A stretch of DNA of 64,000 nucleotides from Bacillus sp. AFS029637 (lineage in GTDB: Bacteria; Bacillota; Bacilli; Bacillales; Bacillaceae_G). Positions 36,349-46,682 of this stretch are shown here, in pieces (position 1 is the stretch's first letter; every line of letters begins with the position of its first letter). The notes below the pieces were generated by a model. It did no database searches and was not told the origin of the DNA. It worked only from the letters and a program-made list of their open reading frames with translations. The stretch spans positions 69,565 through 133,564 of the forward strand of contig NZ_NUPZ01000031.1 of the NCBI RefSeq assembly GCF_002584985.1, given 5' to 3'. The translations under genes were made by a program, and so were the position numbers.

Positions 36349-37488
36349 ATGGGAAAAGTTACTTTAATTGCAACAGCGGCCATGGGTATTGAAGCATTAG
36401 TTGCCCGAGAAGTTCGTGATCTTGGTTATGAATGCCAAGTAGAAAACAGCAAAGTAACGTTTGAAGCAGATGAAAAGGCGATTTGTCGCACGAATTTATG
36501 GTTACGTACAGCGGACCGTGTGAAAATTAAAGTTGGTGAATTCAAAGCAACGACGTTTGATGAGCTGTTTGAAAAAACGAAAGCATTAAACTGGGGAGAT
36601 TATATTCCAGAGAACGGTGAGTTTCCTGTTATCGGTAAATCTTTAAAATCTGAGTTATTCAGTGTTTCTGATTGCCAACGTATCGTTAAAAAAGCTGTCG
36701 TTGAAAAATTAAAAACAACATATAAACGTACAACTTGGTTTGAAGAAGATGGTCCTTTATTCCGTATTGAGATTGCAATGCTTAAGGATATCGCAACATT
36801 AACCATTGATGCAAGTGGTGTTGGACTTCATAAACGTGGATACCGTATGGATCAAGGGGAAGCTCCTTTAAAAGAAACATTGGCTGCGTCTTTAATTAAG
36901 TTAACAAATTGGAAGCCAGATCGTCCATTTGTCGATCCATTCTGTGGATCAGGTACAATTCCGATTGAAGCAGCATTAATTGGACAAAATATTGCACCAG
37001 GATTTAACCGTGGCTTCGCATCAGATGAGTGGGGCTGGGTAGGTAAACAAAACTGGCGTGAAGCTCGTCAAGAAGCTGAAGATTTAGCGAACTATGATCA
37101 ACCATTACAAATTATCGGATCAGATATTGATCATCGTATGATTCGAGTTGCTCAAGATAACGCAGAAGAAGTAGGTTTAGGTGATTTAATCACATTTAAA
37201 CAAATGCAAGTAAAAGATTTCACAACAAAAGAGGATTATGGCTACGTTGTAACGAATCCTCCATACGGAGAACGTTTAAGTGAAAAAGCACTTGTTGAGC
37301 AATTGTATAAAGAAATGGGACAAGTATTCCGTCCATTAGATACATGGTCAGCATATGTATTAACAAGTTACGAAGCATTCGAGAAGTGCTACGGAAAAGA
37401 TGCGTCGAAAAAACGTAAGTTGTTTAACGGCTTTATCCGTACAGACTACTACCAATACTTCGGAAAACGTCCACCGCGTAATTCATAG
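36349..37488 (+). CDS. ypsC: THUMP-domain class I RNA methyltransferase (RlmL-like)
   Basis: A 379-residue protein with an N-terminal THUMP RNA-binding domain (to about 155) and a C-terminal Rossmann methyltransferase domain with FVDPFCGSGTIPIE (SAM-binding motif I) and TNPPYGER (motif IV typical for N2-guanine methylation). It resembles the first half of E. coli RlmL, which makes m2G2445 in 23S rRNA. ATG 36349 is preferred over ATG 36343 because of spacing from AAGAGGTG. Located after rnpB, as in B. subtilis. Confidence 0.92.
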   Translation: MGKVTLIATAAMGIEALVAREVRDLGYECQVENSKVTFEADEKAICRTNLWLRTADRVKIKVGEFKATTFDELFEKTKALNWGDYIPENGEFPVIGKSLKSELFSVSDCQRIVKKAVVEKLKTTYKRTTWFEEDGPLFRIEIAMLKDIATLTIDASGVGLHKRGYRMDQGEAPLKETLAASLIKLTNWKPDRPFVDPFCGSGTIPIEAALIGQNIAPGFNRGFASDEWGWVGKQNWREARQEAEDLANYDQPLQIIGSDIDHRMIRVAQDNAEEVGLGDLITFKQMQVKDFTTKEDYGYVVTNPPYGERLSEKALVEQLYKEMGQVFRPLDTWSAYVLTSYEAFEKCYGKDASKKRKLFNGFIRTDYYQYFGKRPPRNS

Positions 37489-37549
37489 TATAAAACTCCT
37501 CCAGCGCGCATATACTGGCTATTATGTAATGCGTAAAGGAGGAAGTGAT

Positions 37550-37732
37550 ATGGATAGTTTTCAATTATCAATGATTCAAAAAGCTATTCACCATACGTAT
37601 GATGAGCTCGGAAAAGAAGTGGATAGTCAAGGTGCGATTGCTGATGAAATAGAAAAAGCGCAGGAAGAGTATTTGTCCGCACTTTCACATGAAACAGCAA
37701 TTGATAAACGCTATTTAAAGTCATTAATATAG
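37550..37732 (+). CDS. Small hypothetical protein, 60 residues
   Basis: A 60-residue acidic helical protein beginning MDSFQLSMIQKAIHHTYDEL. AAAGGAGGAA precedes ATG 37550, an almost perfect ribosome site, and a terminator follows, so the gene is likely real. It may be co-transcribed with ypsC. I do not recognise a family. Confidence 0.7.
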   Translation: MDSFQLSMIQKAIHHTYDELGKEVDSQGAIADEIEKAQEEYLSALSHETAIDKRYLKSLI

Positions 37733-37771
37733 AAAAAAATTTTCCTTTTGCGAAAGGGAAATTTTTTTTCG
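37731..37771 (+). terminator. Terminator after the 60-residue gene
   Basis: AAAATTTTCCTTTTG and CGAAAGGGAAATTTT-like arms pair and a long T run follows. Confidence 0.85.
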
Positions 37772-37870
37772 CATATTTCTATGTATTGTAACAGGGGAAA
37801 GTAGCTGCACATATATGATTAGCAGTTACTATATCTTTTTATAGAAAAACTTTTTGGTTGGAGGCTAAGG

Positions 37871-39808
37871 ATGTTTACTGAGAAGAGATTACCATTTGAA
37901 GTAGGGAAACAAGATAATTTTTATGATAAGTTGAATGAGTGGATTGGAGATGTGTTTTACGACATCCTTCCTGAAAAAGGCTTTGAAGAGCGTGATGAAC
38001 AAATTTTTATGGCGTTTCAATTAGAGCGTGCTTTCCAAGAGAAGAAAGTAATGTTCGCAGAGGCAGGCGTAGGAACGGGGAAAACAATTGTATATCTTTT
38101 ATATGCAATTTGTTACGCACGTTATACAGGAAAGCCAGCGATTATCGCTTGTGCAGATGAAACGCTAATTGAACAGCTTGTGAAAGAAGAAGGGGACATT
38201 GCTAAATTATCTGAAGCATTAGGACTATCTGTTGATGTAAGACTTGCGAAATCGATGGATAATTATTTATGTTTACGCAAGCTAGAAGACGTTATGAGTG
38301 GACGAGCTCCAGAAGTAATTGAAGATGTATATTATGAATTACCACAATTCGTATTTGATCATGGCACGATGCAAAACTTTACTCACTACGGTGACAGAAA
38401 AGAATTTCCGCTGTTAAATGATGAAGAATGGTCGAAAGTAAATTGGGATTACTTCCAAGATTGCTTCACATGTGATTCTCGTCATCGTTGTGGTCAAACC
38501 CTTTCACGTGAACATTATCGTAAAGCGGCAGATTTAATCATTTGTTCTCAAGATTTCTACATGGATCATATTTGGACGTATGATGCTCGTAAGCGGGAAG
38601 GACAAATTCCGTTATTACCTGAAAGTAGCTGTGTTGTATTCGATGAAGGTCATCTTGTAGAGTATGCGGCACAAAAAGCTTTAACGTATCGTTTGAAGCA
38701 AACGATGATGGAGCAACTTTTAACAAGATTGTTACAAAACGATATTCGTGAAGAGTTTGCACATTTAGTAGAAGAAACGATTTGGCAAACTGAACGATTC
38801 TTTGACGTGTTACAAGAGAATAAAAAGGAAATTGCTGGTTCTGATCGTCTAGAAATTACTGTGACAGAAAAAGTAACAGCTGAAGCAAAGCGACTTTATG
38901 CAAAAATCGGTGAAGTTGGTGATGCATTAGTATTTGAAAGTGAAATGCATACAGTGAACACATATGATTTAAATATTGTTGATGAGCATTTAGATGTGCT
39001 AGAACATTCACTTCGTCTTTTCATGCATGAGAAAAATGTAATTACATGGGGTGAAGAAGGTGATGGTGCCTTCACATTAGTAATTATGCCGCGTGCAGTT
39101 GAAGAAGTGTTACAAGAGAAAGTATTTTCGAAGAAAATCCCGTATATTTTCTCCTCTGCTACATTATCTAACAATGATTCATTCGCATTTACAGCAAATA
39201 GTTTAGGGGTAAAAGATTATTTATCATTCTCAGTTGCCTCACCATTTGATTATGAAGAACAAATGGCAGTAAACTTACTATCACATACGAAAGAAAATGA
39301 ATGGGAAAGAAAGTGTCAATATACACTTGAAAATATACAGAAAACAAATGGACGTACGCTCGTATTATTCCGTACAACGCAAGAGCTTGCTGCGTTCAAA
39401 GAATATGTAAGTAAAGAACAAATGTCAGTTCCGTTCTTATATGAGGGAGATCAGGAAATTAGTCAGCTCGTTTCTCGTTTCCAAAATGAAGAAGAGACTG
39501 TACTTTGCGCTGTCCATTTATGGGAAGGTTTAGATATTCCTGGTTCATCGCTATCACACGTTATTATTTGGTCATTACCATTCCCTCCAAACGATCCTGT
39601 GTTTGAAGCGAAGCGCAAGCACGTAAACGATCCATTCTGGGATGTAGATGTACCATATATGATTTTACGTCTTCGTCAAGGAATTGGACGTTTAATTCGT
39701 ACGAGTGACGATAAAGGTGCTATATCAATCTTCTTATCTGATACAGAAGATGAGAAAGTGATTGCAGCAGTGAAAAATGTACTTCCAGTAGAAGGTAAAG
39801 AATTATAA
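37871..39808 (+). CDS. ypvA: DinG/XPD-type ATP-dependent helicase YpvA
   Basis: A 645-residue superfamily 2 helicase. Walker A is EAGVGTGKT, the box II motif reads DEGH (FDEGHLVEYA), SATLS follows, and motif VI is QGIGRLIRTSDD. Cysteines likely to bind an XPD-type 4Fe-4S cluster are in YLCLRK and DCFTCDSRHRCG, between Walker A and DEGH. Without the nuclease domain of the dinG product at 20615, it is the canonical Fe-S branch. It stands alone with its own terminator; B. subtilis ypvA also follows ypsC. Confidence 0.9.
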   Translation: MFTEKRLPFEVGKQDNFYDKLNEWIGDVFYDILPEKGFEERDEQIFMAFQLERAFQEKKVMFAEAGVGTGKTIVYLLYAICYARYTGKPAIIACADETLIEQLVKEEGDIAKLSEALGLSVDVRLAKSMDNYLCLRKLEDVMSGRAPEVIEDVYYELPQFVFDHGTMQNFTHYGDRKEFPLLNDEEWSKVNWDYFQDCFTCDSRHRCGQTLSREHYRKAADLIICSQDFYMDHIWTYDARKREGQIPLLPESSCVVFDEGHLVEYAAQKALTYRLKQTMMEQLLTRLLQNDIREEFAHLVEETIWQTERFFDVLQENKKEIAGSDRLEITVTEKVTAEAKRLYAKIGEVGDALVFESEMHTVNTYDLNIVDEHLDVLEHSLRLFMHEKNVITWGEEGDGAFTLVIMPRAVEEVLQEKVFSKKIPYIFSSATLSNNDSFAFTANSLGVKDYLSFSVASPFDYEEQMAVNLLSHTKENEWERKCQYTLENIQKTNGRTLVLFRTTQELAAFKEYVSKEQMSVPFLYEGDQEISQLVSRFQNEEETVLCAVHLWEGLDIPGSSLSHVIIWSLPFPPNDPVFEAKRKHVNDPFWDVDVPYMILRLRQGIGRLIRTSDDKGAISIFLSDTEDEKVIAAVKNVLPVEGKEL

Positions 39809-39810
39809 GG

Positions 39811-39841
39811 AAAAAGCTTGGCACTTGCCAAGCTTTTTTTC
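39811..39841 (+). terminator. Terminator after ypvA
   Basis: AAAAAGCTTGGCA and TGCCAAGCTTTTT form a perfect stem with T tail. Confidence 0.93.
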
Positions 39842-39910
39842 TATTATAAAAGGAATTTACGTCGCCATGTCGAATTAAGTTTGAGGTAGAAAAAGGAGGT
39901 TTTTTATACT

Positions 39911-41428
39911 ATGACAGTTGTTACATATGAAGTAGAAAAACAATTTTTAACATATGTGAAGAAGATAGAGAATTACGGAGAAGCATTAAGCTTAATGTTT
40001 TGGGACTTAAGAACAGGTGCGCCTAAAAAAGGTGTGGACCAGCGTTCAGAAGTAATCGGCATGCTTTCATCAGAAGTGTTTGTAATGTCGACTTCAGATG
40101 AGATGGGAAACTATTTAACAGAGCTTGAAGCTTTAATACGTGAAGATAAACTTTCTGAAACGACGAAGAAAATGGTTGAAGAATGTCGTAAAGAATATGA
40201 TAGAAATAAGAAAATTCCACAAGCTGAATACGAAGCATATGTGAAATTAGAAGCGAAAGCAGAAAGTGTGTGGGAAGAAGCACGCGAAAAATCTGATTTC
40301 GAAATGTTCCGCCCGTATTTAGAGAAAATTGTTGAATTCAAAAAGAAATTTATTACATATTGGGGCTACGAAACATATAAATACAATACTTTATTAGACA
40401 TGTATGAGCCAGGTATTACAGTGGAAGTGTTAGATCACGTATTTGGTCAACTTCGTGAGCGTATCGTGCCGCTTGTAAAAGAAATCTCCGAGTCTAAAAA
40501 GGGATTAAAAACAAGTGCTTTATCGGAACATTTTTCAAAAGAAAAACAAAAGAACTTTACATTAGAACTATTAAAGCAGTTGAATTATGACTTTGAAGCA
40601 GGTCGTCTTGATGAGACGGTACATCCTTTTGAAATTACATTAAATAGAGGGGATGTTCGTATTACGACGCGCTATGACGAAAAAGATTTCCGTATGGCTG
40701 TGTTTGGAACAATTCATGAATGTGGTCATGCTGTATACGAACAAAATATTGCAGAGAAATTTGAAGGTACACCGCTATGTAGTGGTACATCTATGGGGAT
40801 TCATGAGTCACAATCATTATTCTTTGAGAACTTTATCGGGCGTAATAAATCATTCTGGAAGAAAAATTACGATTTGTTAAAAGAGTATAGTGATGGCCAA
40901 TTTGACGGTATATCAGTAAATGAGTTTTACGATGCGATTAACGAATCAAAGCCATCATTTATTCGTATAGAAGCAGATGAGCTTACATATCCGCTTCATG
41001 TTATGGTTCGTTATGAACTTGAGAAAGAATTATTTGATGGCACATTACAAGTGAAGGATTTACCAGCGGCTTGGAATGATAAGATGGAAGCATATTTAGG
41101 AATTCGTCCGGAAAATGACGCAGAAGGTGTATTGCAAGATGTTCACTGGGCTGGCGGTTCATTTGGATACTTCCCATCTTATGCGCTTGGTTATATGTAT
41201 GCAGCGCAATTTAAGCAAAGAATGTTAAAAGACATTCCGAACTTTGATGCATTACTAGAAGAAGGAAACGTAACACCGATTCGTGAATGGCTAACAGAAA
41301 ACATTCATCAATATGGTAAAACGAAAAAGCCACTTGAAATTTTAGAAGACGTGACAGGTGAAGGGTTAAATGCAAACTACTTAGCCGATTATTTAGAATC
41401 GAAGTATAAAGAAATTTATGGGTTGTAA
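39911..41428 (+). CDS. ypwA: M32 family metallocarboxypeptidase (Taq type)
   Basis: A 505-residue zinc carboxypeptidase of family M32 that removes C-terminal residues broadly except before proline. The zinc motif HExxH appears as IHECGHAVYEQ; the downstream GIHESQSLFFENFIGR supplies the third ligand, and IRIEADELTYPLHVMVRYELE is a family signature. It matches B. subtilis YpwA. AAGGAGG is the ribosome site. Expected to be a cytosolic homodimer. Confidence 0.94.
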   Translation: MTVVTYEVEKQFLTYVKKIENYGEALSLMFWDLRTGAPKKGVDQRSEVIGMLSSEVFVMSTSDEMGNYLTELEALIREDKLSETTKKMVEECRKEYDRNKKIPQAEYEAYVKLEAKAESVWEEAREKSDFEMFRPYLEKIVEFKKKFITYWGYETYKYNTLLDMYEPGITVEVLDHVFGQLRERIVPLVKEISESKKGLKTSALSEHFSKEKQKNFTLELLKQLNYDFEAGRLDETVHPFEITLNRGDVRITTRYDEKDFRMAVFGTIHECGHAVYEQNIAEKFEGTPLCSGTSMGIHESQSLFFENFIGRNKSFWKKNYDLLKEYSDGQFDGISVNEFYDAINESKPSFIRIEADELTYPLHVMVRYELEKELFDGTLQVKDLPAAWNDKMEAYLGIRPENDAEGVLQDVHWAGGSFGYFPSYALGYMYAAQFKQRMLKDIPNFDALLEEGNVTPIREWLTENIHQYGKTKKPLEILEDVTGEGLNANYLADYLESKYKEIYGL

Positions 41429-41460
41429 AAAAGAGCTGCTTAATTGCAGCTCTTTTTTAA
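41427..41460 (+). terminator. Terminator after ypwA
   Basis: AAAAGAGCTGC and GCAGCTCTTTT form the stem with a T tail. Confidence 0.9.
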
Positions 41461-41473
41461 AGGGGATGGAAAA

Positions 41474-41947
41474 ATGGGTTATACATATACAATAATGACG
41501 CAAAAAGAAGCGGAGGAAATTGCATACAACTGGCATTATGAAGGGGAATATTCTTTTTACGATATGGAGGCAGATCAAGAAGATTTAGCTGAGTTTTTAC
41601 ATGATGAGAGTAGAGGAGATCATACATTTTCTGTGAAGGAAAATGGTATTCTCATTGGGTTCTTTAGCTGCTGTAAAATAAATAATCGAACGGTTGATAT
41701 AGGGCTTGGGATGAGACCTAATATAACAGGTAATGGATTAGGTTTACAGTTCGTAAAAGCTGGAATAGATTTTAGTAAAGAAAACTACGACTGTGACTAT
41801 ATAACATTATCAGTAGCGGCGTTTAATAAAAGGGCAATTAAAGTATATAAACAAGTAGGATTCGAAGCAGTTGGAACGTTTATACAGAAAACAAATGGCG
41901 GTAGTTTTGAGTTTTTGAAAATGAATTATATATGTAAAAATGAATAA
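41474..41947 (+). CDS. GNAT-family N-acetyltransferase
   Basis: A 157-residue acetyltransferase of the GNAT superfamily. The acetyl-CoA loop is RPNITGNGLGLQFV (R/Q-x-x-G-x-G), with AAFNKRAIKVYKQVGFE as the usual motif B. The substrate cannot be read from sequence; relatives act on ribosomal protein N-termini or small amines. ATG 41474 follows AAGGGGATGG just behind the ypwA terminator; it has its own terminator. Confidence 0.85.
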   Translation: MGYTYTIMTQKEAEEIAYNWHYEGEYSFYDMEADQEDLAEFLHDESRGDHTFSVKENGILIGFFSCCKINNRTVDIGLGMRPNITGNGLGLQFVKAGIDFSKENYDCDYITLSVAAFNKRAIKVYKQVGFEAVGTFIQKTNGGSFEFLKMNYICKNE

Positions 41948-41978
41948 AAAACAGAAGAGGATTCTTCTGTTTTTTTAT
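41946..41978 (+). terminator. Terminator after the GNAT gene
   Basis: AAAACAGAAGA and TCTTCTGTTTT pair, followed by T residues. Confidence 0.88.
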
Positions 41979-42091
41979 TTTGATGTAGAAATAAATGATA
42001 CTTGTTGGAATTAGAAGTTTTGAAATTTTGGAAGAGGATGTGTATGATTGAATTTTAGTAACAAATAGTAGGGTTAGTAAGGAGAGGTAGC

Positions 42092-42838
42092 ATGATTACA
42101 ATGAAAACGAAAGATGAAATAGATTTGATGCACGAGTCTGGAAAGTTACTAGCTTCATGTCATCGAGAAATTGCGAAAATGATAAGACCAGGTGTAACTA
42201 CAAAAGAAATTGATACGTTTGTTGAAGTATATTTAGAAAAGCATGGTGCAACGTCTGAGCAGAAAGGGTATAACGGGTATCCATATGCAACATGTGCATC
42301 TGTAAACGATGAAATGTGTCATGGGTTTCCGGCCGATGTTCCTTTAACTGAGGGAGATATTGTAACAATTGATATGGTAGTAAATTTAAATGGTGGTCTC
42401 TCAGATTCTGCATGGACGTACGTAGTGGGAGATAGTTCTGATGAAGCAAAAAAGTTATTGTTAGTAGCTGAAAGTGCTTTGTATAAAGGGATTGATCAGG
42501 CTACAATCGGTAACCATGTAGGGGATATTGGTTATGCAATTGAAAGTTATGTAGCAGCTGAAGGATTTTCGGTTGCAAGAGACTTTACGGGGCATGGGAT
42601 TGGGAAAGAGATTCATGAAGAACCAGCAATTTTTCATTTTGGGAAGCCAGGGCAAGGGTCTAAGCTGCAAGAAGGAATGGTAATTACAATTGAGCCGATT
42701 GTAAATATAGGTATGAGATATTCTAAAGTAGATTTAAATGGATGGACTGCAAGAACGGTGGACGGGAAATTGTCTGCTCAATACGAGCATACAGTTGCGA
42801 TTACAAAAGATGGACCAATCATTTTAACGAAGCTTTGA
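42092..42838 (+). CDS. Methionine aminopeptidase type I (second copy type, YflG-like)
   Basis: Removes the initiator methionine. The five metal ligands are present: Asp in VTIDMVV, Asp in LSDSAWT, His in TGHGIGKEIHEEP, Glu in ITIEPIVN, and Glu in QYEHTVAI. The 248-residue length fits type I without zinc finger. The essential map gene normally lies in the ribosomal protein cluster; this isolated copy corresponds to the accessory enzyme (YflG in B. subtilis). AAGGAGAGG precedes the start. Confidence 0.92.
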   Translation: MITMKTKDEIDLMHESGKLLASCHREIAKMIRPGVTTKEIDTFVEVYLEKHGATSEQKGYNGYPYATCASVNDEMCHGFPADVPLTEGDIVTIDMVVNLNGGLSDSAWTYVVGDSSDEAKKLLLVAESALYKGIDQATIGNHVGDIGYAIESYVAAEGFSVARDFTGHGIGKEIHEEPAIFHFGKPGQGSKLQEGMVITIEPIVNIGMRYSKVDLNGWTARTVDGKLSAQYEHTVAITKDGPIILTKL

Positions 42839-42916
42839 GATGAAATGTAAGAGTTTACAAAACTCGAACGAAAATGATGTTTTTGCATAATTTGTACGTG
42901 TTTTATTAAGAAATGC

Positions 42917-42945
42917 TTTTCAAAGTATAAAAATTGCGTTATAAT
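42917..42945 (+). promoter_or_regulatory. Candidate SigA promoter of the xpt leader
   Basis: TTTTCA at 42917-42922 and TATAAT at 42940-42945 are 17 bases apart, placing the start about 20 bases before the guanine aptamer. Confidence 0.55.
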
Positions 42946-42972
42946 CCTTCTATAAAATAAATAGTTAGCTAC

Positions 42973-43041
42973 ACTCATATAATCGCGGGGATATGGCCTG
43001 CAAGTTTCTACCGAAGTACCTTAAATACTTTGACTATGAGT
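42973..43041 (+). ncRNA. Guanine riboswitch aptamer (purine riboswitch)
   Basis: The aptamer is almost identical to the B. subtilis xpt riboswitch: P1 arms ACTCAT and ATGAGT, core ATATAATCGCGGGGATATGG, TTTCTACCG and GACTATG. The C in GACTAT is the specificity base that pairs with guanine; adenine versions have T there. Ligand binding favours the downstream terminator, turning off xpt-pbuX when guanine or hypoxanthine is plentiful. Confidence 0.97.
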
Positions 43042-43067
43042 GAGGACGAATATATTTGCTTGTTTAG

Positions 43068-43757
<690 letters not shown>

Positions 43758-43759
43758 CG

Positions 43760-45082
43760 ATGAAGCAGCATCCATTTAAGATCGCATCGCTTGGTATACA
43801 GCATATGCTTGCAATGTATGCGGGTGCAATTATCGTTCCACTTATTGTTGGCGGCGGACTTGGTTTAAATCAAAAAGAATTAACATATTTAGTCTCAATT
43901 GATTTATTAATGTGCGGCGTTGCGACAATTTTACAAGCATTATCAAATCGCTTTTTCGGTATAGGACTTCCCGTTGTACTTGGTTGTACATTTACAGCGG
44001 TTGGACCGATGATTGCAATTGGGAAACAATACGGTGTGTCTTCCATTTATGGAGCAATTATTGCCGCTGGATTGTTCGTTGTTATTTTTGCGAAATTATT
44101 TGGAAAGCTTGTAAAACTGTTTCCACCTGTTGTAACAGGATCTGTCGTTACCGTAATTGGAGTTACACTTGTTCCAGCAGCAATTAATGATATGGCTGGA
44201 GGAGTAGGAAGTAAGGATTTTGGTAGTCTTGAAAATTTAGCATTAGCATTTGGTGTGTTACTATTTATTATCATTATGTATCGTTTCTTTGACGGATTTA
44301 TCCGTTCAATCTCTATTTTACTAGGCCTTTTATTTGGTACAATCGTTGCAGCTTTCATGGGGAAAGTAAGTTTGCAAGCGGTTGGAGAGGCTGATTGGTT
44401 CCACGGTATTCAGCCATTTTACTTCGGTACACCGACATTTGAATTAACGCCAATTATTACGATGATTCTCGTTGCTTGCGTAGGGATTGTAGAAGCGACA
44501 GGCGTATACTTTGCATTATCTGATATTTGCAATAAAAAAATCGGTGAAAAAGAATTAACAAAAGGTTATCGTGCAGAAGGATTAGCGATGGTGTTAGGTG
44601 GTATTTTCAACGCCTTTCCATATACAACATACTCTCAAAACGTAGGGCTTGTTCAATTAACTGGAGTAAGAAATCGCGTTATTATTTATACTTGCGGTGG
44701 TATGTTAATCGTTCTTGGATTCATACCAAAAATCGCAGCTATTACAACAATCATTCCGAAACCAGTACTTGGCGGTGCGATGCTAGCTATGTTCGGCATG
44801 GTTATGGCGTATGGTATTAAAATGTTAAGTAGCGTTGATTTTGGGAAACAAGAAAATCTATTGATCGTTGCATGTTCTGTCGGAATCGGCCTTGGTGTGA
44901 CAGTTGTTCCAACGTTATTCTCACAGCTTCCTGAAAATATTCGTATTTTAACTGATAACGGAATTGTACTTGGAAGTGCATCAGCAGTATTGTTAAATAT
45001 CGTGTTTAATATGGTGCCGCAGCGAAAAGTGAAAGTAAAAGAAGAACCTGTTCCGATGCAAAGTGCAGTAAGAGAAGCGTAA
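43760..45082 (+). CDS. pbuX: Xanthine permease
   Basis: A 440-residue NCS2-family permease with about 14 membrane helices importing xanthine by proton symport. Characteristic are QHMLAMYAGAIIVPL at the N-terminus, GCTFTAVGPM, the signature region around GIVEATGVYFALSD and NAFPYTTYSQNVGLVQLTGV. GCGGAGGTGA lies just before the start. Second gene of the guanine-riboswitch operon. Confidence 0.96.
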   Translation: MKQHPFKIASLGIQHMLAMYAGAIIVPLIVGGGLGLNQKELTYLVSIDLLMCGVATILQALSNRFFGIGLPVVLGCTFTAVGPMIAIGKQYGVSSIYGAIIAAGLFVVIFAKLFGKLVKLFPPVVTGSVVTVIGVTLVPAAINDMAGGVGSKDFGSLENLALAFGVLLFIIIMYRFFDGFIRSISILLGLLFGTIVAAFMGKVSLQAVGEADWFHGIQPFYFGTPTFELTPIITMILVACVGIVEATGVYFALSDICNKKIGEKELTKGYRAEGLAMVLGGIFNAFPYTTYSQNVGLVQLTGVRNRVIIYTCGGMLIVLGFIPKIAAITTIIPKPVLGGAMLAMFGMVMAYGIKMLSSVDFGKQENLLIVACSVGIGLGVTVVPTLFSQLPENIRILTDNGIVLGSASAVLLNIVFNMVPQRKVKVKEEPVPMQSAVREA

Positions 45083-45149
45083 AAAAGTTTGCAGGTTAAA
45101 CGGATTTTTTAATACATCTTTATCCAACATATTACCATCTAAAATATGT

Positions 45150-45208
45150 TAAAACGTCGTCTATATTTTCTTTCCTTTTGGAATGAATTTAGAGGTGGCG
45201 TTTTTTTA
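45150..45208 (+). terminator. Probable terminator after pbuX
   Basis: AACGTCGTCTATATT can pair imperfectly with AATTTAGAGGTGGCGTT; T7 follows. About 70 bases after the pbuX stop. Confidence 0.55.
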
Positions 45209-45336
45209 TGAAAAAAAAGAATTAGTGTTCGAAAAGTATCTGATGTCTTTTATGAAATGTTTTTATTTTATTAGAAGGAGATACTGTTCTTCACAAACCC
45301 TTAAATCACCCATAAACTGAAACTAGGGTGATAAAA

Positions 45337-46176
45337 ATGCTAAAACATAATCAACAGGACATAACTTCTTATCCTCAAAAATATTTTCGTCCATCTTGCT
45401 TGAAAGCTTTAAATTTAAGATTTAGCAATTGGGAATTTTTCGCTCCTTATTATAATAAAACCCAAAAAGAAATCCAAGTGCCTACAGAATTGACTAGAAC
45501 CCCCGAAGATACCCTTCTTAACTATTTTAGTATTTTGCGTGAAGCTGAAAATATGGGAGAGAGGAGTTGCGGTTCCATTGGTCAGGCGCGTATACCGTTT
45601 CCTATTGCATATAATTTTTTGTCTAAAGAGTATCAAAATAAATTAAGCTATGAAGAATACTTTAATTCGTTTGCTGGGATAGGGCATACGAGTTTGCTAA
45701 AGCTTTGTCGAGTGCCAGATGGAAGACGGGGAATAAGATTTTTTTATGAAATTGAAACGATTGAGGGATTCGAAGGCAAGAATGCTGAGTATTTCAGCTA
45801 TTCTTACGGATTTATCCAACTTGAATACGAAAAAGAAGGTTTTCGGATTTCTGATTTGAGTAAAATTGAAGAAGATTTTTTATGCGCGCCATATCATGGT
45901 TGGGACCATGACGGAGAAGCGGTTGTAAAAGTGAAATATGGAAATTGGTGTAAATTGATTCAGCATATGTACCCAACTATGAAAAATGGATACGTTAAAA
46001 ATATTTACTTTCATGGTAATGATGGAGCGGATTATTGTATTATTTTTGTTACATTAACGAATGGAACCGACGTAGAAATTGCTCAATTTCGTAAAGTAGG
46101 AAATGAAGAGTGGAAACAGATTAACATGAAGCCCGAAAAAGAGTGTTTAGATGAAAAAGTAGATGATAATTTATAA
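45337..46176 (+). CDS. Hypothetical protein, 279 residues
   Basis: A soluble protein with no signal peptide or membrane helix, rich in Tyr, Phe and Glu. Segments such as YDITSYPQKYFRP-like N-terminal turn, GYVKNIYFHGNDGADYCIIFVTLTN and FAGIGHTSLLKLCRVPDG stand out, but I recognise no family. ATG 45337 is preferred (GGGTGAT upstream); an ATA-preceded GTG at 45328 is in frame. It stands alone between pbuX and a 500-base non-coding stretch, an arrangement not known from B. subtilis. Confidence 0.7.
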   Translation: MLKHNQQDITSYPQKYFRPSCLKALNLRFSNWEFFAPYYNKTQKEIQVPTELTRTPEDTLLNYFSILREAENMGERSCGSIGQARIPFPIAYNFLSKEYQNKLSYEEYFNSFAGIGHTSLLKLCRVPDGRRGIRFFYEIETIEGFEGKNAEYFSYSYGFIQLEYEKEGFRISDLSKIEEDFLCAPYHGWDHDGEAVVKVKYGNWCKLIQHMYPTMKNGYVKNIYFHGNDGADYCIIFVTLTNGTDVEIAQFRKVGNEEWKQINMKPEKECLDEKVDDNL

Positions 46177-46546
46177 AGGATGCATTTCTACTATTTGAAA
46201 ATGTACAGGAAAGGGATGAATCAGGTTTGAGTTATTCCTTTTTTTATATTGGGCGGATGTTGGCATAGGGGCGAGTTCAAGATATAGCTGCACAACGATT
46301 AATAAATCTGTGATTTTATGAAGAATAAACAATGTCTTTTAGTGTTTGTTACAATATATTATATCGATATAGAAATAAATAAATAAGGAAAGAAAACATA
46401 GACGACAATTAAATATGTTGGATGTTCAATATTTATGAAATAAGGTATTTGATTTGGAAGATATAGTATATTTAAAGATGATTCTCCTTACATTAAGCGA
46501 AATTATTTATTGAAAAGAAAAAGGAAAAATTAAAGCATAAGTAATT
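46177..46546. other. Non-coding stretch, possibly with a gene remnant
   Basis: No intact gene was found. Near the end (about 46449-46533) a short frame reads FGRYSIFKDDSPYIKRNYL then a Lys/Arg-rich end and stop; it is closed upstream by a TGA and has no start, so it may be the tail of a decayed gene. Nothing else was recognised. Confidence 0.3.
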
Positions 46547-46580
46547 AAAAACGCTTGGTTCAAAACCAAGCGTTTTTTTG
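46547..46580 (+). terminator. Terminator hairpin downstream of the non-coding stretch
   Basis: AAAACGCTTGGTT and AACCAAGCGTTTT form a strong stem followed by T3-G. Its distance from the 279-residue gene (370 bases) supports the idea of a lost gene or an unannotated transcript here. Confidence 0.8.
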
Positions 46581-46682
46581 TGTCGATTGCATTGCTAATT
46601 CGTTTAATAATTCTAATATTATTTAGTTTATGAAATGAACTGTTGTTTCAGTTTTTCTCCACATTATCTGAACTACTCATCG

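Noticed and set aside
37871-39808. DEGH instead of DEAH in YpvA as an inactivating mutation
   Set aside because: The Asp-Glu and His positions are kept and DE-x-H variation is tolerated in this helicase family; the other motifs and the Fe-S cysteines are intact.
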